DNA from: Pegoplata infirma
Lineage: Eukaryota; Arthropoda; Insecta; Diptera; Anthomyiidae
Reading direction: 5' to 3'
NCBI GenBank assembly: GCA_963921195.1
Contig: OY992536.1
Span: 284,785,530 to 284,849,529 of the forward strand
DNA: 64,000 bases
Below, piece after piece: positions 45,126 through 55,921 of this stretch. The position numbers and the translations under genes were made by a program. The notes under the pieces were generated by a model, which saw only the letters and a program-made list of their open reading frames with translations, was not told the DNA's origin and ran no database searches. How positions within the stretch are numbered: position 1 is the first letter of the stretch; every line of letters begins with the position of its first letter.

Positions 45126-45570
45126 GGCTAATATAACAAGGGTTTGAAATAAATCCAAAAAACAGTTAGAAGCGACTCAACAGTTTGAAATAATGAAGAA
45201 AGAAAAGATTTCACAAAATTTTAATTGATGAATGCGATTATGGCGATTATGGAAACGGATCAGATAAAACAAATTTTGGTAAAAATAGCTGTTTGAAAAA
45301 AACTTGACAAATGAAAAAATTTAAAATAAAAAAAATTTAATATAAAAAAAATTCTTTACAAATTTTGAAATATTTTATATTGAGTAAAAAACTTTTTTGA
45401 GTGAAAACATTTCTTGAAATATAAATTTTATTTTGATTTACAAAAAAAAAAATATTTTGAGTAATCAACTTTTTTCTTTCTCTTTTTTGTAAAAAAAATT
45501 TTGAGTATAAATTATTTTAATGTAAACATTTTTTTAACACTTTTAGCACCAATAGTTGATATATGTCCCA
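45126..45570. other. AT-rich DNA, no gene found
   Basis: Contains TTTTGAGTAAAAAACTTTTT-like low-complexity motifs shared with INE-1-like copies 3 and 11, probably old remnants. No coding signal. Confidence 0.4.
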
Positions 45571-46424
45571 TTTTTATACCCTACATCACTCTGTGCTACA
45601 GGGTATAATGAGTTTGTGCTGATGTTTGTAACTACCCGGAATATTGGTCCTAGACCTACCTTCAAGTATACCAATCGACTCAGAATTAATTTTTGAGTCG
45701 ATTTAGCGATGTCCGTCCGTCCGTCTGTCCTACCGTCGGTCTGTCCATCTATCGGTTTAAGCACGATACAGGTCACAATTTTTCATCAATTGACTTTTTT
45801 GAAATTTTGAAAATTGAAATTTGAAACTTAAGCATTTTTTGGTCCAAGGACAAAGCCTATTGAAATTGGAGAAAATTGGTCCATGTTAAGACCTAGCCCC
45901 CATACAAACGCCTCCTTTGGATTCGGCTTAAATGACTCTTATAACCGTATTAAAATATATATCGCGTTTAAATTCAGCAGATATCAAATTTTATATGCAC
46001 AAATCACCATTCCAAATTTCAAAGGAATCGGGTCAGTCCTTCTGGTAGTCCCCATACAAACCACGTTCCCAAAATTCACATAATTCCCTCAAATTTCATA
46101 AAAATAGAAATATTTGATAAAAATTTTATTTTTAGGTCTTAAACGTGTACTTCAGTAACCAAATCAAATCGGAATATAATTGGACCATTTTTGGACTTAG
46201 TCCCCATATAAAAATTTCGACCGATATTCAGTTAAATCGGTTTATTGACAAAAAATAAACGAATTCCACTAAAATTGGATCTGTGTGTGTTTTCTGCACT
46301 AAATAAAGATCTAACAAAAAACAGATACAATCGGTCCATGTTTAGACTTGGGACCCATTTTCCGGAAAACACTGGTGTAGGGTATCATATCGTCGGTCTT
46401 GACCGACTATAACTTTCTTACATG
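45571..46424 (+). mobile_element. INE-1-like element, copy 5 (uninterrupted reference)
   Basis: About 850 bp: TATACCCTACATCACTCTGT, GATGTTTGTAACTACCC, TTAGCGATGTCCGTCCGTCC core, CCCCCATACAAACGCC, AGATCTAACAAAAAACAG, ATTTTCCGGAAAACACTGG, and a final GTCGGTCTTGACCGAC hairpin with CTTTCTTACATG. It provides the uninterrupted sequence for copies 2, 9 and 12. Confidence 0.85.
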
Positions 46425-46755
46425 TTATTTTTTGGTTTATTTTCCACATTTTCAACCGATTTTTTTGAAACTAGTTAGTATCAATAGTATAGTTGTATTA
46501 ATGAAATAAAGTTTATTCTAGTTCGAGGCCAATTTACCCATCATGAATTAACATAACAAGTACTTATGTTAACTCAACTTTCTATATTAAGATATTCTCC
46601 CAATAAATACTCATAGAGTTTCTGCTTTCAAAAAAAATTGTCAATTTTCAGGAATGAATTCACGATCGTTTCAGGGATTTTCAAAAAAAAAAATATTTTT
46701 TGGCGAAACTTGTTTGACTAAAATTTTGTTTTCGCTGAGAATTTTATCTCACAAA

Positions 46756-47535
46756 TTTTTATACCCTCCACTCTAGTGATAGTTTATTATTCCGTTTGAG
46801 TATAAGTTTGTCATTCCTTTTGTTATTTATCGAAATATTGGTCTGGGACTCTGTCAGTCCGTCTGTTGAAATGGTGAGCTCGGCCAAAATATTAAACTGA
46901 AATGGCTAAAACTCAACATATTTATTTAAAGCTCTCCCAAGCAGTTTGGTATTGCATTAGAGCAAAATCGGTTTAGCGGTTCAAAAGTTATGCACGAAAA
47001 TGTAAGAACACCTCGAAAATTTTGGTACATTCCACATAACTTAAAAATACAAAATGCTTTAATTCGGCTGCTAGTTGATATTTTTGTACAGAATTCGATA
47101 CCTAATGGTATTTAAACAAGACTGAAACTTAACGTATTTATTGGAAGTTCTCCCGAGCAGTTTGGTATTGCATTTGAGCAAAATCGGTTTAGCGGTTCAA
47201 AAGTTATGAACCAAAATGTAAGAACACCTCGAAAATTTTGGTAAATTCCACAAAACCTAAAAATACAAAATGCTTTAATTCGGCTGCTAGTTGACGCATG
47301 TGAACAGAATTGAACACCAAATAGTACTTAAACAAGTACGAACATATGAAAAAAATCGCGAATTTTTTTCACCAAAAATTTTTTTTCGCGGAATTTTTTT
47401 TTTTAATTTTTTTTTCTCAATAGTAATTTCTTTTAAAATAAAGTTTTGTTTGCAATAATCTTTTGCATTGTAAAAGGTATCAATACATTTGGCCAGGCCG
47501 AATTTAACTTTTCAACTTTTCAACTTTTTCACTTA
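46756..47535 (+). mobile_element. INE-1-like element, copy 6, with internal direct duplication
   Basis: Starts TATACCCTCCACTCTAGTGA and ends GGCCAGGCCGAATTTAACTT. A segment of about 170 bp (GAGCAAAATCGGTTTAGCGG through TAATTCGGCTGCTAGTTGA) is present twice, at about 46905-47078 and 47125-47295. The core is reduced to CAGTCCGTCTG. Confidence 0.8.
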
Positions 47536-47544
47536 TTTTTTTCT

Positions 47545-48207
47545 ATTTTTATACCCTCCAACTACAGTATGGGGGTATACTCACTTTGTCATTCTGTGTG
47601 TAACGCAACAAAATATCGGTTGGGGACCCCATAAAGTAAATATATTATTGATCAGTGATCGATTCTAAGACATTCTAGCGATGTCCGTCCGTCCGTCTGT
47701 AGTTAACACGATGCAGTCCAAAATAAAAGAGCTAGACCCCTCAAGTTTGGCATAAATATGGCTTATGGTCCTAGGCAGGTTAAGTTCGGAAATGGGCCGA
47801 TTCGGACTAGGGGGAAAAAAGTTCCCTCTTGAAGAACTTAACCAACCTCTTAAAAATGCAATTTTTTTTTGACGTTTGTTTATATTTTTGTGAACCAAAT
47901 GAGACATTTTTATGTTCGTTGAAGTTTATTGTCCAGTGCTTGGACCAAGGGGATTAAAAAATGTTGCTTTTTTTGACCCGCCCCTCTTTTAAGAGCGTGG
48001 CGTAATTTAAATAATTATAAAACTATGAAACTTTAGTGCATAAAGCAGACAAAAGTGAACTTGTAAACATATACCGTAAGGGCCAAGGAGTCACCCAAGC
48101 TCACTGACCCCTCCCCCTACCTTCCCCCCCCTTAAAACAACCATTTAATTTTTACATGTTGGTGGGTATAATAGATTCGGCACAGCCGAATTTAACACTC
48201 ACTTGTT
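47545..48207 (+). mobile_element. INE-1-like element, copy 7 (third subtype)
   Basis: TATACCCTCCAACTACAGTA, GATGTCCGTCCGTCCGTCTG core, AAAGAGCTAGACCCC, then ATTCGGCACAGCCGAATTTA and ACTCACTTG at the end. Pyrimidine-rich CCCCTCCCCCTACCTTCCCC lies at about 48110-48130, where copy 10 has a G tract. Same subtype as 55922-56543. Confidence 0.8.
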
Positions 48208-48212
48208 GTTAA

Positions 48213-48340
48213 ACAAATTAAACATTTTGAATGCTAGAGGAAGTTGAAAGTCCCGCACTTGGACCCAGGGGATTAGAAAATGTCGTTTTACATTTTCTAA
48301 ATTTTCAAATATCTGGGATTTATACCTTATTTTATAAAAA
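48213..48340 (+). mobile_element. INE-1-like fragment
   Basis: GGAAGTTGAAAGTCCCGCAC, GGACCCAGGGGATTAGAAAA and ATGTCGTTTTAC correspond to the inverted middle of copy 10. Both ends are missing. Confidence 0.55.
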
Positions 48341-48909
48341 CAAACATCTGGCAACAATGTATACAAAATTTAACTGGAGAGCAGGGTTGGCAACCGAAAC
48401 GAATAACGGTATCGGTAACGGTATTGGTATTACATATTTTTTATATCGGTAACGGTAAAGGTAACGGTATTTTCGATTATTTCGGTAACGGTGAACCGTT
48501 ACCGAAACATCAATACCGGTACGTACCGGTATTATAAATAAAATGTTAACAAGTCACAAATTTGTTAAAAACGCGTAAAAAATAAAAAAATTGTTTAAAA
48601 AAATTAAAAAACTGATAAATTCTGTACATTTTCTATACATATTTATATTTGTACTAGTATTAAATGCCATGAATTAACTCAGAAATAAATTAAAATATTC
48701 ACGCAATATTGTAATTCAACACATACGAACTTATGTTCGTATAGACACCTTTGTCCAATAGGCAAAAAAGTCTGCATTTTGAGCCATAAGAGAAATCTGC
48801 ATTTTAAGCCATTTGAAAAATCTGCTAATTATAGATGACGCGGTTTACTAAATTTATGTCTGTATAATCCAGGTGGAATCTGCTGAAAAAAACCGTCATG
48901 ACAGCAGAA

Positions 48910-49022
48910 AAATCTGCTGATTTTAATAGAGAAATCTGCTGATTTTAATGGAGAAATCTGCTGATTTCAAATAAAAAGCCTAAACTGTTTATTTGAAATC
49001 AGCAGATTTCTCTGTTAAAATG
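48910..49022. repeat. Inverted and direct AGAAATCTGCTGATTT repeats
   Basis: GAAATCTGCTGATTT occurs three times in tandem (48907-48967) and then inverted as AAATCAGCAGATTTC at about 48995, with TTTATTTGAAATCAGCAG pairing to the third unit. This could form a hairpin centred on 48980. Confidence 0.7.
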
Positions 49023-49134
49023 ATCAAAATTGTTTGTCCTGTTGTTAAAAAAGATCGGCGGTATCGGAGGGACACTTTTCCTCTCGCCATAGATGTTAAG
49101 AAATTAATTTTATTTATATTTACGCATAAATAAC

Positions 49135-51323
49135 CTTCGAGAAATCTTGCCCGGTAAGATATCGGAGTATGAGAATACAACCACCTTGATGGTCTAGAGA
49201 AGCCGCCAGACTCAGGAAAGTCTTATCTAAAAGGCCCATACCACCAATTTTACTGAAGGGAATTGATGAAACATGGACCGAGAATACAATGGAAACTTTG
49301 GATGTTCTTCCTAGAACACATTTTCCAGGATGCAGGGAACAACCTTTATCGGAGATACAATTTCACGAGCAATTGATAATTCCACACAATCTGATATCTG
49401 ATGAGCGGATTAGATGGGCAGTCGAATCGTTCGAGCCTTATAAATCGCCAGGTCCAGATGGCATTATTCCAGCAATGCTGCAACATACTGTTATCGAAAT
49501 AATTTCATTTTTGAAGGAAGTGTTCGTAGCGTGTCTGCAGCAATGTTATATACCGCAATCTTGGAGGAAGTCCAAAGTAGTGTTCATACCGAAAAGCGGT
49601 AAAATTAATCACGCAACTGCAAAGGATTATCGGCCTATTAGTCTATCGTCCTTCCTTCTGAAAACCTTGGAGAGAATTCTGTACCTGTTCATAAGAGAGA
49701 ACCTGGGTGGAAACTTTTTGTCGGTTACGCAACATGCTTATTAGCAGGGCAAATCGATAGAAACGGCACTTCATTCACTCGTATATACAATAGAGAGATC
49801 TCTGGAATTCAGAGAATTTACTTTGGCCGCTTTTTTAGACATAGAAGGTGCGTTCAACAATGTAAGTATGGATGCAATCATTAACGCTATGGACAAGGCT
49901 AGTATAAATCCAACCATCGGAAAATGGATTGGCTGCCTACTGTCTTGTAGGGAAGTCACAGCCGAATGGGGACTTGAAAGAGTCACAAGATATACGTCGA
50001 GGGGAACGCCACAGGGAGGAGTTTTATCACCATTACTCTGGCTCTTGGTTGTGGATCCTATTCTCAAAAAACTGGATACGCAAGGAGTATCAGTTGTCGC
50101 ATATGCAGACGACGTGACAATTATGTCAACTGGTAAATTTTTGGCCACGTTATCCGAGCTGCTGGAGCGATCGCTGAAACAGTTATGGAGTTGGGCAAAA
50201 GAAAATGGTTTTAACGTTAATCCGCGGAAAACTGAAATGGTACTATTTACACGAAAGTATAAGATCGAAAATTTTAGAAACGTCAGGGTCAATGGCGTTG
50301 AAATCCCACTTTCAAATCATGCGAAATTTTTAGGAATCATCCTGGACAATAAGCTATCATGGAACCAAAATACAGAGGAACGATTAAAGAAGGCAAATAA
50401 TGCATACTATGCTTGCAAGAAAATGTTCGGAAAAACATGGGAACTTGAGCCAAGGATCACGTACTGGATATACACTTCTATAGTAAGACCTATCTTACTC
50501 TACGGGGTTATGGTCTGGCACAAAGCACTTGAAAGCGATGTGACTCTTAGGAAATTCCAAAAGGCCCAACGGCTTTTAGGCCTTAGTGTCACTGGAGCCC
50601 TAAGGACGTCATCAGCTGCATCCATCGACACATTACTGCATCTGCTGCCAATTGACATCTTTGCTAAAGGTGAGGCTTATAAGGCATGCCTCAGACTCAA
50701 GGAGTCGAATTGGCTCAGACGCCGAAACTTTGGACACAGTAGCATGGACAATTTGGAAAATGTTGTCACTGACTACAAAGTGCCCAAATTACTTTTCGAC
50801 CGGAAATTTTAAGTTGAATTTCCGACTCGAGAATTTTGGTCGGACTGGCGTTGCGCTCCAAATGACGCTATAAATATTTTCACAGACGGGTCCAAACAAT
50901 CGACGGGAGTTGGAGCCGGTTTTACTTCAGACGTTTGTGTTATAGAGAAGTCTTTCAAATTACCTTTACACTGTAGTATTTTCTGAAATAGTTGCCTAAT
51001 TGCTTTTCACGCGAAAACTATGGGACTTATCTCGGATGCCAATTGTAGAAAATGTGATGAACCTAATACAGATGAAACAGTTGAACATATTCTGTGCAAA
51101 TGCGCCGCATTGGCCAGACACCGCGAGCGAATACTAGGTAAAGCAGAAATCGAGAATCTGGATGATATCGCCGCTACGGACCTTACGCAACTAAAACTGT
51201 TCGCAACATGGACTAACGCGTTTTATCCTCGTTGCTGAAGGAAATTGTGGTATCGCTATGGATAAGCCGGTCTATGCGAGGAGTCTGAACTTAAGGCTCC
51301 ACCACCCCTAACCTAACCTAACC
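49135..51323 (+). mobile_element. LOA-like non-LTR retrotransposon, 5'-truncated copy
   Basis: Bounded by a perfect 14-bp target duplication TACGCATAAATAAC (49121-49134, 51324-51337). The 3' end is CCACCCCTAACCTAACCTAA followed by CC. The truncated 5' end lies upstream of the RT domain. It is about as complete as the window offers for this family and shows the RT palm missing from 10191-11844. Confidence 0.88.
49195..51238 (+). pseudogene. LOA-like ORF2 pseudogene (RT, partial RNase H, zinc-knuckle)
   Basis: Coding starts in the RT leader (EAARLRKVLSKRPIPPILL near 49202), then YKSPGPDGIIPAMLQ and KDYRPISLSSFLLKTLERIL up to an in-frame TAG at 49752 after QHAY. An open frame at 49823-50812 holds motif A FLDIEGAF (Asp at residue 6), GTPQGGVLSPLLW, and catalytic YADD (residues 94-97), and continues through NPRKTEMVLFTRKYKI to a stop after DRKF. 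RNase H is mostly deleted: INIFTDGSKQS is followed soon by the knuckle CRKCDEPNTDETVEHILCKC near 51035-51095, ending 51238. The RT residues remain but stops and the deletion kill the ORF. Confidence 0.88.
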
Positions 51324-51354
51324 TACGCATAAATAACACAATTTTATCAATATT

Positions 51355-51760
51355 TAATTTTATTTGCTATAGCCAAGCCCCCAAAAGGTTCGGAAAGAAA
51401 AAAATCGCATTTTTTTTCGAACGGTCCCATCATCTTGGTCAACGAACTTCACACGGCATAAAAATGTTTCATTTTCTAAACAAATAGGCAAAAAAATTAA
51501 ATAAAGTATGTTTTTCTGGGGTTTTCTAAGTTTTTCAGGGGGGAACTTTTTTTTATCTGGTCCGATTTTCCCATTTCGGAACTTAACCAGCCTATGGCCA
51601 TAAGACGTATTTGTACCAGCAGAGTAGCACGTTTATTTTGGATCGTATTGTGTCTTCTAAAGACGGAATATACGAACATCGCTTACAATCAATCACTGAT
51701 CAAAATAATATAAAATCTTAATTGAGGTCCAAGACCGATATTCGAATTTAGTTAATTGCG
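51355..51760 (-). mobile_element. INE-1-like fragment within the hAT-like element
   Basis: CTGGTCCGATTTTCCCATTT, GGAACTTAACCAGCCTATGG, GGATCGTATTGTGTCTTCTA and CAATCACTGATCAAAATAAT match the middle of copy 10. Ends are missing. Confidence 0.65.
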
Positions 51761-52059
51761 AATAAGATCATTGGTTGGATTGGCAATGAACAAACAATTT
51801 TTTTTTATTTTAAATATATAAAAAATATTTTAATATGTTTTAAATCCACAAAAAAAATAAAATATGTAATATTAATGCAACCGAAACAAAACCGATATAA
51901 TACCGGTAAAAATCCGAATAAAGGTAACGGTTTTTTATCGGTAATGGTATTGAAAAATTTTTATTTCGGTATTGGTAACGGTAACGGTAGTCAATATTAA
52001 AGGGTTTTTAATCGGTAACGGTATTGAAAGGGTAACGGTAGCCAACACTGCTGGAGAGT

Positions 52060-52969
52060 ATCGCCATATAAAAAAATATATGTGAATTTTAAATTAATGT
52101 AAATTGAATGGCATTTGCATTATACATGATGATGCTTTTTGCCGGTTAAAATGATGAATGAATTTTATGAAAACATGTGATGATAAAATTAAAAAAAAAA
52201 TGAAGAAGAATTTAAAAGTAAATAATTGAGAATGGTCAGGTTTTTTATTTAAATAAAAGTAATACAGATTTTAAAAATTTAAAAAAAAAAGTTAAATAAA
52301 GACTAATAGTTGATAACTAAAGTGTTTAAATCATTAAAAAAAAATGAAAGTAAGGCATACAGTAAGGTGTTCTTATTATTAAATGGAGATATGGTAATGA
52401 GAGCTACTAAAATTATAAACAAAATGTTGTCAATTTGCACTGAAAAAATTCTATTCTTGGCTTATTTTCAATTAAATCGTTGTTGTATCAACAAACTATT
52501 TAATTGTATTGACAAAGAAAATATTTAATTTTTTATACAACAGTACAAATTGTCAACACAATTAAATCGTTTGTTAATACAGCAACGTTTTAATTAAAAA
52601 TTTGTCAATAGACAATTTGTTTCTATGGAATTGACTTTTAATATTAAACCATTTATATATGGTTTTGAATTGAGAAAAGTGTGAAAGAAAAATTTAATTT
52701 TTCTAAAATTTTGTTTTAATTTTTTTTAGTTTTTATACTATTATGAATTTATCACTTTTTTGCTACATAAATTTATTTTGATATAATTGTAACTGCTTTT
52801 AAAGCTTACAAAACATTAAATATTTTTAAAATCATTTATTTCCACACCTTTAAAACATTTAAACGTTTGTTTTTTTAACATCATTAAAATTGACTTATAT
52901 TTTTAAAATTATTTATATTAAAAAAAATTTCAAATATTTAACAAAAAATTTAACTTTTTTTTATTTCAG
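52060..52969. other. AT-rich DNA with a small fold-back near 52435-52640; presumed intron end
   Basis: AATTAAATCGTTGTTGTATC near 52471 is mirrored by a GCAACGTTTTAATT region at 52580-52597, and ATTTAATTGTATTGAC by GTCAACACAATTAAAT. No coding signal. It immediately precedes the splice acceptor at 52968-52969. Confidence 0.45.
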
Positions 52970-53615
52970 AAACAAAAACAAACTAAAACAACTTTACACA
53001 GTGTGTTAAAAACAAAATAAATAAAAAAATAATAAAAACAAATACAGAAAAAAAAATCTCCTAAAATTGCAATTTAATAACATGAAGAAAATAAATAAAT
53101 AAAAACACAATATAACAAATAAGAAAAAATAAAAAAAAAACAAAATTATTTCATATTAAAAAATAAATAAAATGTTTAAAAAAATTAAATAATAACTAAA
53201 AAACACAAAATAAATACTACAAAAATTATTTTCAACAAATATGAGCCCACAAAAAACAGTGAAATTGTTTAAAAACCAATAAAAACCCCCAAAATCTTAA
53301 ATACAAATTTTTAAAGTGCTTACTAGAGAGTTTTTTTTTCACACAAAAAAAACTTTCTATAAAAAATATTTTAAAAAATTTATAAACAAACAAATACTAA
53401 CTCCCATGTCTTTGTTAACATCTTCAACATTATTTTCATCATCATCTATGCCTGCTTCAAATAAAATGTTTACCAAACATTTTCGCAGAAAATCTATAGA
53501 CAATATCACCAGGATTTCCAATGTAAATTCTATATACCGTTCCACATGTTGTAGTAAATATGCCACAATGCCTATAATTATAATATTTACTATTTTAAGT
53601 TTATTAGTTAATAAG
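52970..53615 (+). other. Host-gene exon with leader and first coding segment
   Basis: TAACTTTTTTTTATTTCAG|AAAC is a strong acceptor and AATAAG|GTGAGT a strong donor (53616). Between them are about 435 nt of A-rich leader without a long frame and then an open frame to the donor. A-rich leaders with AATAAA-like text are common in fly 5' UTRs. The upstream exon is not in view with certainty; 19154 is a candidate donor. Confidence 0.6.
53406..53615 (+). CDS. N-terminal coding exon of an unidentified membrane or secreted protein
   Basis: The frame opens at ATG 53406 (the only reasonable start; upstream in-frame codons contain no ATG) and runs 70 codons to the splice donor, ending in phase 0. Residues 1-30 are Ser/Thr-rich then basic (FTKHFRRKS); 41-55 include two Cys; 56-68, PIIIIFTILSLLV, is hydrophobic and long enough for a signal-anchor or delayed signal-peptide core. 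This suggests export or membrane insertion. I do not recognise the family. Codon use is more balanced than in the surrounding AT-rich DNA. Translation past the donor stops after 12 codons, consistent with an intron. Confidence 0.6.
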
Positions 53616-53934
53616 GTGAGTACAAAGATATTTTTAAATAAATGTTTTTATTAATATTTTAAGTATAAATATTATATTTCTTATATTTCCTATCCTCAAA
53701 ACGCGACAACAAAATGTTCTAATAACAAATGTCTGGAACTCAGATCTCCGAAACTACTCATGCGATTTCATAAATGTTTTCACCAATATTTATTTGGTCC
53801 TTTAAGGTGAACATATCCATTTTAAAGTCCACTTTTTGTTAAATGGCGTAGAATTTAAAACTTATTCGTTTTCAAAACATTCTGAACAAAGATTTTTTTT
53901 TCTAATTCCGAATTTAATTTTTAAAATTTTTTTT
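53616..53934. other. Start of the following intron, no further exon seen
   Basis: Begins GTGAGTACAAAG. No repeat or exon recognised until the INE-1-like fragment. The rest of the gene must lie beyond the window or be hidden by short exons. Confidence 0.4.
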
Positions 53935-54155
53935 TAAATTTCCGCGGAAAAAAAAATTTTTTGTCGGAAAAAAATCCGCGTTTTTTTTTTTTGTAAAATA
54001 TATGTTTGTTCTTGTTTACATACCATTAGGCATCGAATTCTGTTCACAAATATAGACTAGCAGCCGAATTAAAGCATTTTAAATTTTAAGGTTATGTTGA
54101 ATGTACCAACATTTTCGAGGTGTCCTCACATTTTCGTTTATAACTTTTGAAACGA
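53935..54155 (-). mobile_element. INE-1-like fragment
   Basis: On the minus strand it reads TTCAAAAGTTATAAACGAAA, ACACCTCGAAAATGTTGGTA, GCTTTAATTCGGCTGCTAG and GATGCCTAATGGTATG, as in copies 1 and 6. Terminal hairpins are missing. Confidence 0.65.
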
Positions 54156-54159
54156 ATTC

Positions 54160-54440
54160 TAGTGACTTAACTAGATTTTTTTTTTAAATTACCTTGATAA
54201 TTTGAACATTTGCAAAAAAAATGTAAAATTACAAAGAAAAATTTGAATTTCGATCGAACATTTTTTGTTAAAAAACAAAAAACACAGTCATAAATTGACC
54301 CCTCTACGATGCACCATTGGAGCAGTTGAACTGATTTTAAGATTGGAAAATTACAATAACATTTTTTCAAAAAATTTGTAGAATCGATGTGAGTTTTCCA
54401 CAAAAAAAAAAAAAAAAAAAAAAAAAATCAAAATGTGCAC
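54160..54440. repeat. Fragment of the TTTACAAGCTTTTT element plus poly(A)
   Basis: AATTTCGATCGAACATTTTT and GTTAAAAAACAAAAAAC match the middle of copies at 29220 and 41790. A run of about 26 A lies at 54402-54427. Confidence 0.5.
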
Positions 54441-54659
54441 AAATTTTCAAAAATGAGATTTGAACTTTAAAACCTAAAAATCTCATATTAGAACACTTTT
54501 AAATATTTTTTAGGATTTTAACATGATAATGTTTTTAGGCTGGTGTCTAATTATAAAGAATTACTGTTTTAATTTTATAATTTCGATTTTTAACTTGTGT
54601 AATAATTCACCTGTTGGGGAATAAAACCGTTTTTACCAGCTGGTGAATAAAACGTAACA

Positions 54660-55620
54660 TAATTTTTTTTAACAAACATTTTGTTTTCATCAAATTTTTT
54701 TTTTGAAAATTTTTTTTTCATTATTTTTTTTTCATAATCTTTTTTTCATCAAATGTTTTTTCTTTTTTTTATCAAATTTTTTATTACATCAAATTGTTTT
54801 TTCTATAATTTTTTTTTAAATTAATTTTTTCATAAATTTTTTTTTTTCATAAAATTTTTTTTTCATACACAATTTTTTTCCCCCTCATGTTTTTTTCATC
54901 AAATTTTTTTATCAAAATTTTTTTTTTCATCAATATTTTTTTACATAAATTTTTTTTTCATAAATTTTTTATTACATCAATTTTTTTTTTATCAATATTT
55001 TTTTATACCCAAACTTTTTGAGTTGATTTAGCGATGTCCGTCGGTCTATTGACAAAAAAAAATAAACCAATTCCACTAAAATTTGATCTGTGTGTATTTT
55101 CTACACTAAATAAAGATCTAACAAAATCCAGATCTAATCGATCTATGTTTGGACTTGGGTCCCATTTTCCGGAAAACACTGATGTAGGGTATCATATTGA
55201 CGGTCTTGACCGTCTATAACATTCTTATTTTGTATTTTATCAATTTCTTTTTCATCAAATTATTTTTTCATAACTTTTTTTCCTAAATTTTTTTTTATAA
55301 TTTTTTTTTCATCAATTTTTTTTTATCAATTTTTTTTCACCAAATTTTTTTTTCGTCAATTTTTTTTACATCAAGTTTCAAAATTTTTTTTTCACGAAAA
55401 ATTTTTTTTTTCAATAAAATTTTTTTCATCAAAAAATTTTTTTTTAAAATTTTTTTTCCTCATCAAAAACTTTTTTTCATCAAAAACATTTTTTCATTAA
55501 ATATTTTTTCATTAAACATTTTTCACCAAAACTTTTGTTTTCATCAAATTTTTTTTATTTAATTTTTTCCATTTTTTTTTTTTACAAAAATACTTTTCAC
55601 CAAATTAAACTTTTGACATA
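54660..55620. repeat. Degenerate T-rich low-complexity array (ATCAAATTTTTTTT)n
   Basis: Units of roughly 15-25 bases, CATCAAATTTTTTTTT and variants with CATAAATTTTT, are reiterated for nearly 1 kb with an INE-1-like fragment set in at 55001-55230. No coding capacity. Confidence 0.7.
55001..55230 (+). mobile_element. INE-1-like element, copy 9, with large internal deletion
   Basis: TATACCC is followed at once by TTTGAGTTGATTTAGCGATG and TCCGTC, then jumps to GGTCTATTGACAAAAAAAAA and continues to TTTTCCGGAAAACACTGATG and GACGGTCTTGACCGTC. Relative to copy 5, about 500 bp is missing, with the breakpoint inside the GTCCGTC core. Confidence 0.75.
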
Positions 55621-55621
55621 T

Positions 55622-55921
55622 AAATATTCCATTTGTTTAACAAATGCACAAAAAACAAGTGAGAGTGTTAAATTCTTCAGTACCGAATTTTTTATACTCT
55701 CCAAAATGTAAAAACACTTTTTTGCACTTAAGTAATACAGTCATTTACCTAATTTACAGGTAAATTTGGTTTGGACTGTATCTTGTTTTCCACAGACAGA
55801 TGGACGGATGCAACAGTGTTTTAGAAATGGATCAATAATATATAAAGTTAATGGATTCCTGGACCGATATTTCAATTCGTTTTGCATGGAATGGCAAATG
55901 AATATAATAGTATTTTCCTAA
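55622..55921. other. Remnant of a further INE-1-like copy
   Basis: CAAGTGAGAGTGTTAAATTC, TACCGAATTTTTTATACTC and CAGACAGATGGACGGATGCA at 55655-55810 match the minus orientation of copy 10, so a diverged copy probably spans about 55655-55910. Confidence 0.55.

Larger units (their letters stand above)
48382..52050. mobile_element. hAT-like element with GGTAACGGTA repeats, 8-bp duplication, hosting a LOA-like insertion
   Basis: CTGGAGAG flanks it exactly (48374-48381, 52051-52058). The ends CAGGGTTGGCAACCG and CGGTAGCCAACACTG are inverted relatives. Within about 150 bp of each end are repeated GGTAACGGTATTGG units, oriented alike on the strand at both ends with some inverted CCGTTACCG. Without the LOA-like insertion (49135-51323) it would be about 1.5 kb. 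It also contains an INE-1-like fragment. No hAT transposase frame. Confidence 0.85.

Noticed and set aside
53316..53405. Upstream in-frame extension of the host exon frame
   Set aside because: It begins at GTG and contains no ATG before 53406; the AT-rich text fits a leader.
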